From NCBI GenBank assembly GCA_902767015.1, contig CACXFV010000116.1, forward strand, positions 32,184 to 96,183: a stretch of DNA of 64,000 nucleotides, given 5' to 3'. How positions within the stretch are numbered: the first letter of the stretch is position 1; the number at the start of each line of letters is the position of its first letter. The notes under the pieces are model-generated. The model was not told where the DNA came from. It saw only the letters and a program-made list of their open reading frames with translations, and ran no database searches. The translations under genes were made by a program, and so were the position numbers. Of the stretch, positions 55,383-63,982 are shown in pieces. This DNA is from an uncultured Lachnospiraceae bacterium (lineage in GTDB: Bacteria > Bacillota > Clostridia > Lachnospirales > Lachnospiraceae).

Positions 55383-56663
55383 TTACTCCAAAATAATAAG
55401 TTCCCGTTCTTCCTCCGCAGGAAGATGATAGCCATATTTTGTCATTATTACCAGTCGGTACAGTGCATCGGCATACATATTGATGGTAAACATCTTTTTG
55501 CCGTGCCGGCTTAATATCTCGTCAGATTTTGCGGCACGTGAAATAATAGGGAACGGAGAATTATTCTTGATTCCCGTAAGTAAATCTGCGTGCGCTTTGT
55601 GAAAGCCCAGTAACCGGTAATAATATACATAATCGTCCTCTTTGAAAATGGCAAAATCCTCTTTGGTATACTGGAACAACATATAGAGAAGAATGCGGGA
55701 CATCCTCGTAGAGGTAAAGGTAGGAGAATTACACTCGTTGATAAATTGTGAAGTGTCAAAAAAACCTGTTGAAAGCTTATTAATCCGATTAGCAAGGTCA
55801 GGCGTGGCGTCAAATAAAAGCTCCAATTGAGAAGAGGAAAATTTATTCTCAAGGAGACAATGTCCTATGAGTGTGTTGAAATCGGACAATGTGACAGGAT
55901 AAGTCACTTTAAAGTTTTCCTCAAGATAGCCCAGTGTATCGGAAGGTACCAGTGAAGCTAAGGTTTCTTTGATGTTTAAAAAGGTAAGTACAGACGGTTT
56001 GGCATACAATGTGCGTATGGCATGTGCGCTTGCATAGTCATTTCTTAAGCTGCTGCTCAGATAGCCTTCGTCAGAACGCTTGATGGCAATCGGTACGATT
56101 TTACTATTGCATTTTTTTAGTGCAGATATGTATTCGATTGCCAGTATGGCATTGGGAGAATTGAGAATTGACAAAATAGTCTCAGCGGAAACGTTAAGTC
56201 CCTTGAGGGAGATTGACTTAAGAATCGCATTCTCACGGCTTTTGGCAAAGGAAAAACCGTTCTTCAAATAGGACTGGAGAGTGGTGGAGTAGCATTCATC
56301 CTCCGTAATGATAATATCGGATATCAGGGATAAAAGCTGTATATTGTCTGTCTCGCAGCCAAAACAAAGATAATCTATCACGTTCATTTTTTCCAGCATT
56401 TTTACGGCACCAAGTGCAAAATAAGCGGCGCTTGACACGGCATAAACAGTGGGAAGTTCTATAACAACATCACAGCCGTTATGGATGGCGGACAGAGTCC
56501 TTGCATATTTATCAATAAAGGCAGGCTCACCGCGTTGAACATAATTACCGCTCATCACTGCCACTACACGGTCAGCTCCGGTTCTTTTTTTCGCTTCTCT
56601 GATGAGATGGGCATGACCGTTGTGAAAAGGGTTAAATTCAGCAATAATTCCTATGGTTTTCAT
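55383..56663 (-). CDS. tmcAL: tRNA(Met) cytidine acetate ligase (UPF0348)
   Basis: Forms N4-acetylcytidine at the wobble base of elongator tRNA-Met from acetate and ATP (YlbM/TmcAL in B. subtilis). KTIGIIAEFNPFHNGHAHLI holds the nucleotidyltransferase HxGH motif; VAVMSGNYVQRGEPAFIDKYAR and VIELPTVYAVSSAAYFA follow. The start at 56663 (426 residues) matches the family; a second ATG at 56675 abuts the GGAG site. An acetate-using enzyme near pta-ackA is a suggestive neighbour, and the order agrees with B. subtilis ylbM-ylbN-rpmF. Confidence 0.9.
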   Translation of the reverse strand: MKTIGIIAEFNPFHNGHAHLIREAKKRTGADRVVAVMSGNYVQRGEPAFIDKYARTLSAIHNGCDVVIELPTVYAVSSAAYFALGAVKMLEKMNVIDYLCFGCETDNIQLLSLISDIIITEDECYSTTLQSYLKNGFSFAKSRENAILKSISLKGLNVSAETILSILNSPNAILAIEYISALKKCNSKIVPIAIKRSDEGYLSSSLRNDYASAHAIRTLYAKPSVLTFLNIKETLASLVPSDTLGYLEENFKVTYPVTLSDFNTLIGHCLLENKFSSSQLELLFDATPDLANRINKLSTGFFDTSQFINECNSPTFTSTRMSRILLYMLFQYTKEDFAIFKEDDYVYYYRLLGFHKAHADLLTGIKNNSPFPIISRAAKSDEILSRHGKKMFTINMYADALYRLVIMTKYGYHLPAEEERELIILE

Positions 56664-56765
56664 ATGTATCTTCATCTCCTTAGCATAAATATCAGATTCA
56701 GTATTTGGTGTACTGGTATTATCATATCATTTTCATCAGGATACGGCAAGCAGGAACATTTTTCG

Positions 56766-56794
56766 TTGCGTATTTATTTTTGTTCATGTATAAT
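56766..56794 (+). promoter_or_regulatory. Predicted promoter of the small secreted protein gene
   Basis: TTGCGT (56766-56771), 17-base spacer, TATAAT (56789-56794), 41 bases before the start. Confidence 0.55.
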
Positions 56795-56834
56795 AAAAAT
56801 GAGCTGTCATGGAATCATTAGGAGAGGTTTTGTC

Positions 56835-57236
56835 ATGATGAACAATAAAAAAATTACGGAATTTTTTATGTTAATAATGCTTTTATCAGGGATGTGCTTT
56901 GAGAATATCAGGGCAGATTTCTGTTTTGGGTATGGCGAAAATGAACAGACCATGACTGCCTTTACAAAAGAGACGCATAATTATACAAACGATGTGGCAT
57001 ACAACGAGGATGTAATGGGGATGAAGCCACACCTGAATTTCAAAAGAGGTATAAGAAGGCTTCATTACAGAAATTATGGCGGAAAGAGAAGCTTTTTTAC
57101 ATTTCATTCTGTTGCTGAGGAACCTTCAGCAGTCAATTTATCAAGGAAACAACTTAGTCCCTGTGTGAAGACCTATGGATATGAATATACTGTCAAAAAA
57201 TATATTCATGACAAAGACGGAAAAAAACGGTGTTGA
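56835..57236 (+). CDS. Hypothetical small secreted protein
   Basis: 133 residues that I do not recognise. A short basic start and hydrophobic stretch (KKITEFFMLIMLLSGMCF) look like a signal peptide. The mature part is polar, rich in Tyr, His, Asn and basic residues (GIRRLHYRNYGGKRSFFTF) and ends in a Lys/Asp-rich tail with a final Cys. AGGAGAGG stands 8 bases before the ATG and a good promoter lies upstream, so expression is likely. It is flanked by two hairpins downstream. It may be lineage-specific. Confidence 0.6.
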   Translation: MMNNKKITEFFMLIMLLSGMCFENIRADFCFGYGENEQTMTAFTKETHNYTNDVAYNEDVMGMKPHLNFKRGIRRLHYRNYGGKRSFFTFHSVAEEPSAVNLSRKQLSPCVKTYGYEYTVKKYIHDKDGKKRC

Positions 57237-57265
57237 ATGAATATTGTACCTTGGTACATGCGTAG

Positions 57266-57289
57266 GCCTATGTCTGCATAGGCTTATTT
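57266..57289 (+). terminator. Probable terminator after the small secreted protein gene
   Basis: GCCTATG-TCTG-CATAGGC (57266-57283) followed by TTATTT; a GTACC/GGTAC hairpin (57246-57257) lies before it. Confidence 0.45.
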
Positions 57290-57329
57290 GTGTACGAAAA
57301 AATTAATCAGAATAGAGAGGAGAATTTTT

Positions 57330-58853
57330 TTGCAGGAGACAAATGGATTAAAAAATAAAGTGGTAGAGGCTGTAACGTCAGTGCTGCCAATTATCATGAT
57401 CGTAACAGTACTGTGCTTCACCATCGTTCCGGTGCCGACGGATCTGTTTTTATCATTCATCATTGGTTCTTTGATGGTGGTTGTGGGGCTGGGACTGTTT
57501 ATGTACGGGGCAGATAATTCCATTGCAAAAATGGGAGCCTTGATCGGAGCCAGGCTGACAAAATCCTGAAATATTCATCTTATTTTATTCATGACTTTTC
57601 TTTTGGGAATCATTGTTACCGTTGCAGAGCCGGATCTGCAGGTATTGGCCAACAATGTTCCGCATATTGAAACGGCAGTCCTGATTCTTACCGTTTCAGT
57701 AGGCGTAGGATTCTTTTTGATGCTTTGTATGTTCCGGATTCTGTTCGGAATCGGACTGAGATGGATATTGATTCTTTCCTATATACTCATCTTTGTACTG
57801 GCAGCCTTCTCGGATACCAGATTTTTAAGTGTCGCTTTTGATTCAGGGGGTGTTACGACAGGTCCTATGACAGCGCCTTTCATTATGGCAATGGGTATTG
57901 GTGTGGCCTCCATAAGAAGTGACAGAAACGCTGAGGCAGATAGCTTCGGACTGGTAGCATTGTGTTCTATCGGTCCCATTCTTGCCGTTCTTATGTTGGG
58001 ATTTGTATATTCCGGTGAGGAAGAGACAATTGCAGCCTTATCGGCAGCAAGATATGCGGATACCATAGAGATCAGCCGGGACTATCTTCATGCATTTCCG
58101 GAGTATATGCTTGAGATTGCCGTTGCACTGCTACCGGTTATTGGTTTTTTCCTGTTCTTTCAGCTATTTATGCTGAAGCTGAGAAGAGTGCCATTTATAC
58201 ATATCCTGTTTGGACTTTTGTTCACTTATGCAGGGTTGGTGCTGTTTCTCACAGGTGTGAACGTAGGCTTCTCATCTTTAGGTGTCATTCTTGGAAATGT
58301 ACTGGCACAAGGATACAAGGTATATCTGTTATTACCCATCATTGCTGCAATGGGTTGGTTTATTATTTCTGCGGAACCGGCAGTACATGTTCTTACCAGA
58401 CAGGTAGAAGAAATCAGTGCCGGCGCAATATCCCAAAAATCGATGAAGCTTAGTATTTCCATTGCCATTGCTTTGGCAATGATACTTTCCTGTGTCCGAG
58501 CCATGACAGGAATCAGTATCTTATGGTTCGTGGTACCGGGATATGTGACAGCATTGTTACTGTCCTTTTTTGTGCCGCCTATCTTTACGGCAATAGCCTT
58601 TGATTCTGGCGGAGTAGCATCAGGTCCTTTGTCTGCCACCTTTATGTTACCTTTCGTGATGGGAGTCTGCAGAAATTTTGAGGGAAATATTCTTACCGAT
58701 GCGTTTGGTATTGTTGCGATGGTTGCCATGATGCCGTTAATCACCATTCAGGTCATGGGGGCTGTCGCTGCATTCCGGAGTAAAAAATCCGTATTACCTT
58801 TGCAGGAACAGTATGGTGAACATGATATCATAGAATTGTGGGAGGTGAACTAA
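57330..58853 (+). pseudogene. DUF1538 family membrane protein interrupted by in-frame UGA
   Basis: A 508-codon frame runs from TTG 57330 (AGGAG 7 bases upstream) to 58853, broken once by TGA at 57567-57569, 80 codons in. Both sides are in the same frame. The part before it (VLPIIMIVTVLCFTIVPVP to GALIGARLTKS) is the start of the first of two DUF1538 repeats; the part after (MTFLLGIIVTVAEPDLQVLA onward) continues it. Repeats share AFDSGGVTTGPMTAPF and AFDSGGVASGPLSATF. Each is very hydrophobic, so the product would be a membrane transporter-like protein. The ATG at 57591 has no ribosome site. A CGA-to-TGA mutation or sequence error is likeliest. Confidence 0.75.
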
Positions 58854-59521
58854 TGCAGTTATTCTTTGTCATATCCGTTCTTGAACGGATAAAAGAAAAG
58901 CAAATGATTGCCATTTATTCTGAGCAGAATACATCATTCATACTTACTGTGATGGGACATGGCACCGCCACCAGTGAACTATTGGACATTCATGGTTTGG
59001 AGGATACGGAAAAAGTATTAGTATGTACTGTTGCAGGCAGTGAAAAGACAAAAGAAATATTTAAGAACGCGAAGCACAGACTGATGATTGATATTCCGGG
59101 AAATGGAATTATGATGTCAGTGCCATTAAAAAGTGTGGGAGGAGGAAGAACTTTGGACTATATTTCCAATAATGAGAAAAAGGACGGCAGTGTGCCGGAT
59201 ATGTCATTTCATCACGAAATGATTATTGTCATATTAAATCAGGGATTTACCGATGTGGTGATGGATGCCGCCAGAGCAGCGGGTGCAAAAGGAGGGACAG
59301 CCATACATGCAAAAGGAACCGGAACGGAGATTGCCAAAAAATTCTTAGGTGTTTCTCTGGCGGAGGAAAAGGAAATCATTATCATTGCAGCCTCTGCACA
59401 AAAAAAAGCGGGGATTATGAAAGCAATCATGGAAAATGCCGGACCGGATACACCGTCAGGGGCAATCACATTTTCACTTCCTGTCTCGGCAGTTACAGGA
59501 ATACGGCAGTTGGATGAGTGA
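58853..59521 (+). CDS. Tandem PII-like signalling protein
   Basis: 222 residues made of two nitrogen-regulatory PII-like domains. The first (about 1-110) is diverged. The second (HHEMIIVILNQGFTDVVMDAARAAGAKGGTAIHAKGTG) matches the GlnB fold around the T-loop base and nucleotide site. PII proteins bind ADP/ATP and often gate a membrane transporter by direct contact. Its start shares a base with the DUF1538 stop (TAATG), and GGGAGG is 6 bases upstream, so it was co-translated with that membrane protein and probably controls it. Not close to amtB or glnA. Confidence 0.82.
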   Translation: MQLFFVISVLERIKEKQMIAIYSEQNTSFILTVMGHGTATSELLDIHGLEDTEKVLVCTVAGSEKTKEIFKNAKHRLMIDIPGNGIMMSVPLKSVGGGRTLDYISNNEKKDGSVPDMSFHHEMIIVILNQGFTDVVMDAARAAGAKGGTAIHAKGTGTEIAKKFLGVSLAEEKEIIIIAASAQKKAGIMKAIMENAGPDTPSGAITFSLPVSAVTGIRQLDE

Positions 59522-59582
59522 CATTGCCTGTGAACAGTAACGATTTAATTGATTTACTCGACACAAACTACTTGAAAAAATT

Positions 59583-59613
59583 TATTGTATACAATAGAAA
59601 AATGAGTTATAAT
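59583..59613 (+). promoter_or_regulatory. pta-ackA promoter with GntR-type palindrome
   Basis: TTGTAT (59585-59590), 17-base spacer, TATAAT (59608-59613). The perfect 14-base palindrome TATTGTA/TACAATA (59583-59596) covers the -35. Its core TTGTATACAA equals the centre of the known B. subtilis GntR operator. Confidence 0.65.
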
Positions 59614-59714
59614 ATTTCTATGTGTGCAGGGTGTTAAAAGCAGTAAAAAGTATATAACGACATATGCTTTTGGCTGTTGTGACGAAACTATTAATATTTG
59701 GAAGGAGAAAAGGT

Positions 59715-60722
59715 ATGGGATTTATTGACACGATAAAAGAGAAGGCAAAGCAGAATATTAAGACAATCGTTTTACCGGAGTCGATGGACAGGAGAACATT
59801 TGAGGCGGCAGAGGTAATTCTGAGAGAGAAGATTGCTAACCTCATCATTATAGGAACGGATGATGTGATTGCGGAGAATAGCAAGGGACTTGATATATCC
59901 GGTGCCACTGTTATCAATCCTTATGATTACAGAAAGACACAGGATTACATAGATGTATTTTATGAGTTGAGAAAGCCTAAAGGAATGACACCGGATAAGG
60001 CAAAAGATCTGATCATGAATGATTACATGTATTATGCATGCATGATGGTTAAGTTTGGTGATGCAGATGGCGTGGTATCGGGGGCGTGCCATTCTACGGC
60101 ATCCACGTTAAAGCCTTCGCTGCAGATTATCAAGACAAGACCGGGTACAAAGATGGTTTCGGGTTTCTTTGTGGTATGTGTTCCAGATTGTGAATTTGGA
60201 GCGGATGGAACCTTTATTTTTGCCGATGCAGGACTGAATCAGAATCCGAATCCGGAGGAGTTAGCGATTATTACAGAGTCTTCGGCGAGGTCCTTTGAGC
60301 TTTTGGTGGGTGAGAAGCCAATCTGTGCGCTGCTTTCGCACTCTACAAAGGGAAGTGCCAAGCATCCTGATGTGACGAAGGTGACAGATGCCGTTGAGAT
60401 TATCAAGAGAGAATATCCTCATATTATGGCTGATGGTGAACTGCAGCTTGATGCAGCACTGGTTCCGGAGGTGGCAAAGCTGAAGGCACCGGGAAGTAAG
60501 GTGGCAGGAAATGCAAACGTGTTGATTTTCCCTGATCTGGATGCCGGTAATATAGGATATAAGCTCGTACAGAGGTTGGGAAAGGCAGAGGCATACGGAC
60601 CGCTGACACAGGGAATGGCTAAGCCGATTAATGATTTATCAAGAGGCTGTACTTCTTCGGATATCGTGGGTGTCGTAGCAATTACCGCCGTGCAGGCACA
60701 GTTAAAGAGTAAATACAGATAA
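59715..60722 (+). CDS. pta: Phosphate acetyltransferase
   Basis: Interconverts acetyl-CoA and acetyl phosphate. GFIDTIKEKAKQNIKTIVLPE starts this class I enzyme; GDADGVVSGACHSTASTLKP and the C-terminal IFPDLDAGNIGYKLVQRL with GPLTQGMAKPINDLSRG are diagnostic. The ATG at 59715 (335 residues) has AAGGAG upstream. With ackA 32 bases downstream it forms the acetate-producing, ATP-yielding branch of fermentation. Confidence 0.95.
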   Translation: MGFIDTIKEKAKQNIKTIVLPESMDRRTFEAAEVILREKIANLIIIGTDDVIAENSKGLDISGATVINPYDYRKTQDYIDVFYELRKPKGMTPDKAKDLIMNDYMYYACMMVKFGDADGVVSGACHSTASTLKPSLQIIKTRPGTKMVSGFFVVCVPDCEFGADGTFIFADAGLNQNPNPEELAIITESSARSFELLVGEKPICALLSHSTKGSAKHPDVTKVTDAVEIIKREYPHIMADGELQLDAALVPEVAKLKAPGSKVAGNANVLIFPDLDAGNIGYKLVQRLGKAEAYGPLTQGMAKPINDLSRGCTSSDIVGVVAITAVQAQLKSKYR

Positions 60723-60754
60723 TTTTTATCAATAAAGCAGACAGAGGATTTTGA

Positions 60755-61957
60755 ATGATGAAGATATTAGTGATCAATTGCGGAAGCTCATCCCTTAAGT
60801 TCCAACTGATTAATTCAGAGGACGACAGTGTGATGGCAAAGGGATTATGTGAGAGAATTGGACTGGATGAAAGCAGGCTTGTCTACACGAAGGCAGGTTG
60901 TGACAAGGAGATAACCGTGAGTGAAATGCCTGACCATAACAAGGCAGTGAGTATGGTGATACAGGCACTTATGAATGAACAAAGTGGTGTGATTGACAGC
61001 CTTTCAGACATTGATGCCGTAGGACACAGAATTGTCCACGGAGGAGAGAGATTTTCAAAATCAGTGGTCATTGATGATGAGGTGGTAAGAGCGATAGAAG
61101 AATGTAATGATCTGGCACCACTTCATAATCCTGCCAATCTGATTGGGATAAAGGCATGCAAAGAGCTTATGCCTGATATAAAGATGGTAGCGGTATTTGA
61201 TACGGCATTTCACCAGACTATGCCATATAAGGCATACCTGTATGGCCTGCCATATGAATATTATGAGAAGTATAAGCTCAGAAGATATGGTTTTCATGGT
61301 ACTTCACACAGTTTTGTTTCTAAGCGCGTGGCAGAGCTTTTAGAGAAGCCTTATGAAGAGCTCAAGACGATTGTGTGTCATTTGGGCAATGGTGCAAGTA
61401 TATGTGCTGTAGACAAGGGAAAATCAGTTGATACGAGTATGGGACTGACACCACTGGAGGGACTGATCATGGGAACAAGGTCAGGAAGTATTGATCCTGC
61501 CATTATAGAATTTATTGCGGACAAGGAAAATGAGAGCCTCAAAGAGGTAATGAATATTCTGAATAAAAAGTCCGGTGTGGATGGTCTGTCCGGTATCGGA
61601 AGTGATTTTAGGGATATCATGAGCGCCATGGAGGAAGGCAATGAGAGAGCAAAGATGACGATGGATACCTATTGTTATCAGGTTGTGAAGTATATAGGTG
61701 CATATACAGCGGCGATGAACGGAGTGGATGCCATAGCATTCACAGCCGGTCTGGGTGAGAACAATTCTTACATAAGAGAACAGGTGTGCAATTATCTTGC
61801 CTATCTCGGCGTTGAGCTTGATACCGGGCTTAACAAAAATAACGGGGAAGAATTGCTCGTATCCACCGGACAGTCAAAGGTAAAAGTACTTGTAGTGCCG
61901 ACAAATGAGGAACTGAAAATTGCAAAAGAGACACTGGAGCTTCTTGCGTGTGTTTGA
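60755..61957 (+). CDS. ackA: Acetate kinase
   Basis: Transfers phosphate from acetyl phosphate to ADP. The signatures KILVINCGSSSLKFQL (N-terminus) and YGFHGTSHSFVSKR (about residues 172-185) are clear; HLGNGASICAV and GGRF-like HGGERFSKS also fit. The length of 400 is normal. AGAGG precedes ATGs at 60755 and 60758, either usable. Confidence 0.96.
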   Translation: MMKILVINCGSSSLKFQLINSEDDSVMAKGLCERIGLDESRLVYTKAGCDKEITVSEMPDHNKAVSMVIQALMNEQSGVIDSLSDIDAVGHRIVHGGERFSKSVVIDDEVVRAIEECNDLAPLHNPANLIGIKACKELMPDIKMVAVFDTAFHQTMPYKAYLYGLPYEYYEKYKLRRYGFHGTSHSFVSKRVAELLEKPYEELKTIVCHLGNGASICAVDKGKSVDTSMGLTPLEGLIMGTRSGSIDPAIIEFIADKENESLKEVMNILNKKSGVDGLSGIGSDFRDIMSAMEEGNERAKMTMDTYCYQVVKYIGAYTAAMNGVDAIAFTAGLGENNSYIREQVCNYLAYLGVELDTGLNKNNGEELLVSTGQSKVKVLVVPTNEELKIAKETLELLACV

Positions 61958-62038
61958 CTAAAAGACTAAAGAAAATCGAGAAATATGCAACAGTATATTG
62001 AAAAATGTGTCATACTATTTTTGATAAGCTTTTCCTGA

Positions 62039-62097
62039 GATGGTGTGGAATGAAAAGAAATGCGAATCTTTTATAAATGAACTATCAGGCAAAAGAA
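62039..62097 (+). ncRNA. Glycine-riboswitch-like remnant
   Basis: The segment ATGAACTATCAGGCAAAAGA (62078-62097 region) closely follows the conserved 3' half of the glycine aptamer. GATGGT (62039-62044) can pair with ACTATC (62081-62086) as a P1 stem. The expected 5' conserved part (CCGAAGGGG-like) is not recognisable. A strong terminator follows and no glycine gene lies downstream, so it is probably a decayed or orphan element. Confidence 0.35.
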
Positions 62098-62132
62098 TCG
62101 CTGACGGAGGATTATATTTTAAGGAAAGTGTC

Positions 62133-62178
62133 AGTCGATTGTGGATATCGTATCAGATATTTGCAATCGACTTTTTTT
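62133..62178 (+). terminator. Strong intrinsic terminator downstream of ackA
   Basis: AGTCGATTG pairs with CAATCGACT (62133-62141 with 62164-62172), with an inner GATATC/GATAT stem, then seven T. It could be the expression platform of the aptamer-like segment just upstream. Confidence 0.85.
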
Positions 62179-62404
62179 ATATTGAATTGAAGATATTAAC
62201 ATTTGATATCAAAATGTTCATTGAAAATGGATTTTGTGAATTACAATAGAATTGAAGAATGATAAATAATAAAAATGTTAAACAATATATTAAAGTTGAG
62301 ATTGACTTTTTTCGGCAATGAGACTATCTATGATTATCAATATACTATTTTAGGGGAGGAGAATGTTATAGAAGTGTTATTAAATTATTTTTTTCTAGAG
62401 TGAT

Positions 62405-63233
62405 GTGGAGGTTATCAGAGAAAAATATTTTTATGTGTTACATTGTTATCAAGAAGCACATCGCTACCAAGAAGCGTATTGCTGTCAAGAAGAACTTCAT
62501 TGTCATGATGCAAATGATTATCCTAAAGATGCTGTCATTCAGGCGGATTTTGTAAGTGAACCGATTCCGATGTATGGTACGGATACCGTCGGGCAAGGTA
62601 TGTTTTCAAGTGAACTGGAGAAAACAATTTTGGCGAGGGACATGGAACTACTGGGAGTCGAAAGCGTAGACAAGGCTTGTAAAAATATTTTAGCAAATAA
62701 GGAGATTGTATCCAGACTGCTCAAGGTAGGATTATTGGAGTATCGTGAGGAAGAATTACAGAAGATTACGGCAGTTCATTGGATATAAAATCCAATTCAG
62801 TTGATAGTAAGGGCAGAACATCAGAGAATGACTATGATGTATATCATATGTCTGAGGCCAGTCGGAAAGCATTACTTCATGATTGTAAAGAACTGTTAAA
62901 ATTATTAGATATCATATTGTGGAAAAAATGGAGATGGAAAAAAAGCTATCAATGATAGAAGAACAATTTGGCATTGTTATGAGAAAAAGTTTGAAAGGTA
63001 AGGTGAACGATATGTCTACGATAGGAGAGGCAATGGCATTAAAAGCTATCCGACAGGGCTTACAACAGGGAGTGTAGCAGGGAAGAGATGATGCAAAACG
63101 AGAAATGATAGAAAATATGCGAAAAAATGGGTTATCAATTGAAAATATAGTGTTATATACAGGAATACCTGCGAGCGAAGTATCCTCTTATATAAAGCAG
63201 AAAAATCAAGAACACGATAAAATATTATTCTAA
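62405..63233 (+). pseudogene. Decayed PD-(D/E)XK (Rpn-like) transposase gene
   Basis: Three pieces in three frames match the Rpn/PDDEXK transposase-like proteins common in Lachnospiraceae. ARDMELLGVESVDKACKNIL followed by EIVSRLLKVGLLEY is in the first frame (to 62788). LDIKSNSVDSKGRT and ELLKLLDIIL are in the next (62779-62954). EEQFGIVMRKSLKGKVNDM, ALKAIRQGLQQGV, stop TAG at 63075-63077, then QGRDDAKREMIENMRKNGLS and YTGIPASEV are in the third, ending 63233. The nuclease core is deleted. The N-terminal piece has near-repeats of Y/C-x-QEA. A lone AGGGGAGGAG before ATG-TTA-TAG at 62363 may be the old start. The sequence is more A/T-rich than its surroundings. Confidence 0.7.
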
Positions 63234-63395
63234 AAATGATACTGAATTTAAGAGAAATAAAGTCGAATCACAGTGGAAATAAAATAATTCAAAAAAATTG
63301 GATAAGATATGAATGTCTGTAGATTTCCTGATTGTTATTGATTTTTGGGCATTAGGTTTAGTAAAGTACGCATTAGAAAATGCAAAAAATTTTTA

Positions 63396-63424
63396 TTGAC
63401 AAACGATGTAAGTATGGTTATAAT
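63396..63424 (+). promoter_or_regulatory. Consensus promoter of yceD-rpmF
   Basis: Perfect TTGACA (63396-63401), 17-base spacer, perfect TATAAT (63419-63424). This is the strongest promoter in the window, as expected for a ribosomal protein operon. Confidence 0.85.
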
Positions 63425-63454
63425 GGACAAGTACGATTAGAAAAGAGGTAATTT

Positions 63455-63976
63455 ATGTATATCGAATTATCTGATATCCTTTCTGTGAAGGATAAGGAAC
63501 TTGATATTCAGGCTTATATCGAGATGCAGCGGTTTACGTCTAAAAGTGGTGATTACGAAATTGTAAGTAAGGCTCCGTTTAACGTGCATCTTAAGAACAC
63601 CGGCAAGAAGCGTTTTAAGCTTGATATGGAGACGGATGTAACGTTGCGTATGCCATGTGGCAGGTGTCTTGCGGATGTTGATTATGATTTGGATATTAAG
63701 GTCAGCAGAGAGATTGACATGAACGAGTCAGGGAATGATGATGAGATGGAGGACTTATTTTACATAAGTAACAGTGAACTTGATGTAGAGACCTTTATCT
63801 ATAATGAGATTCTCGTGAATTTGCCTATGAAAGTTCTTTGCAGTGAGAACTGCAAGGGAATTTGTAATAGATGTGGGGCAAATCTGAATTTGCAGCTGTG
63901 TAATTGCGACAGAACAGAATTAGACCCTAGAATGTCAAAAATTCGTGACATTTTCAATAATTTCAAGGAGGTGTAA
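63455..63976 (+). CDS. YceD family protein (DUF177)
   Basis: 173-residue protein linked in bacteria to large ribosomal RNA accumulation and nearly always placed before rpmF. The conserved cysteine motif PCGRC (about residues 68-72) is followed by a C-terminal cluster of cysteines (CSENCKGICNRCGANLN, then CNC) that probably bind metal. RMSKIRDIFNN ends the domain. AGAGG is 6 bases before the ATG. Its B. subtilis equivalent is ylbN. rpmF follows after 6 bases. Confidence 0.9.
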   Translation: MYIELSDILSVKDKELDIQAYIEMQRFTSKSGDYEIVSKAPFNVHLKNTGKKRFKLDMETDVTLRMPCGRCLADVDYDLDIKVSREIDMNESGNDDEMEDLFYISNSELDVETFIYNEILVNLPMKVLCSENCKGICNRCGANLNLQLCNCDRTELDPRMSKIRDIFNNFKEV

Positions 63977-63982
63977 CCGACC

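Noticed and set aside
57567-57569. UGA as a selenocysteine codon in the DUF1538 gene
   Set aside because: The bases after it are A/T-rich with no SECIS-like stem, and the repeat pattern suggests Arg or Lys rather than Cys at this point.
62040-62249. 69-codon frame after ackA
   Set aside because: It passes through the aptamer-like segment and the strong terminator and has no ribosome site.
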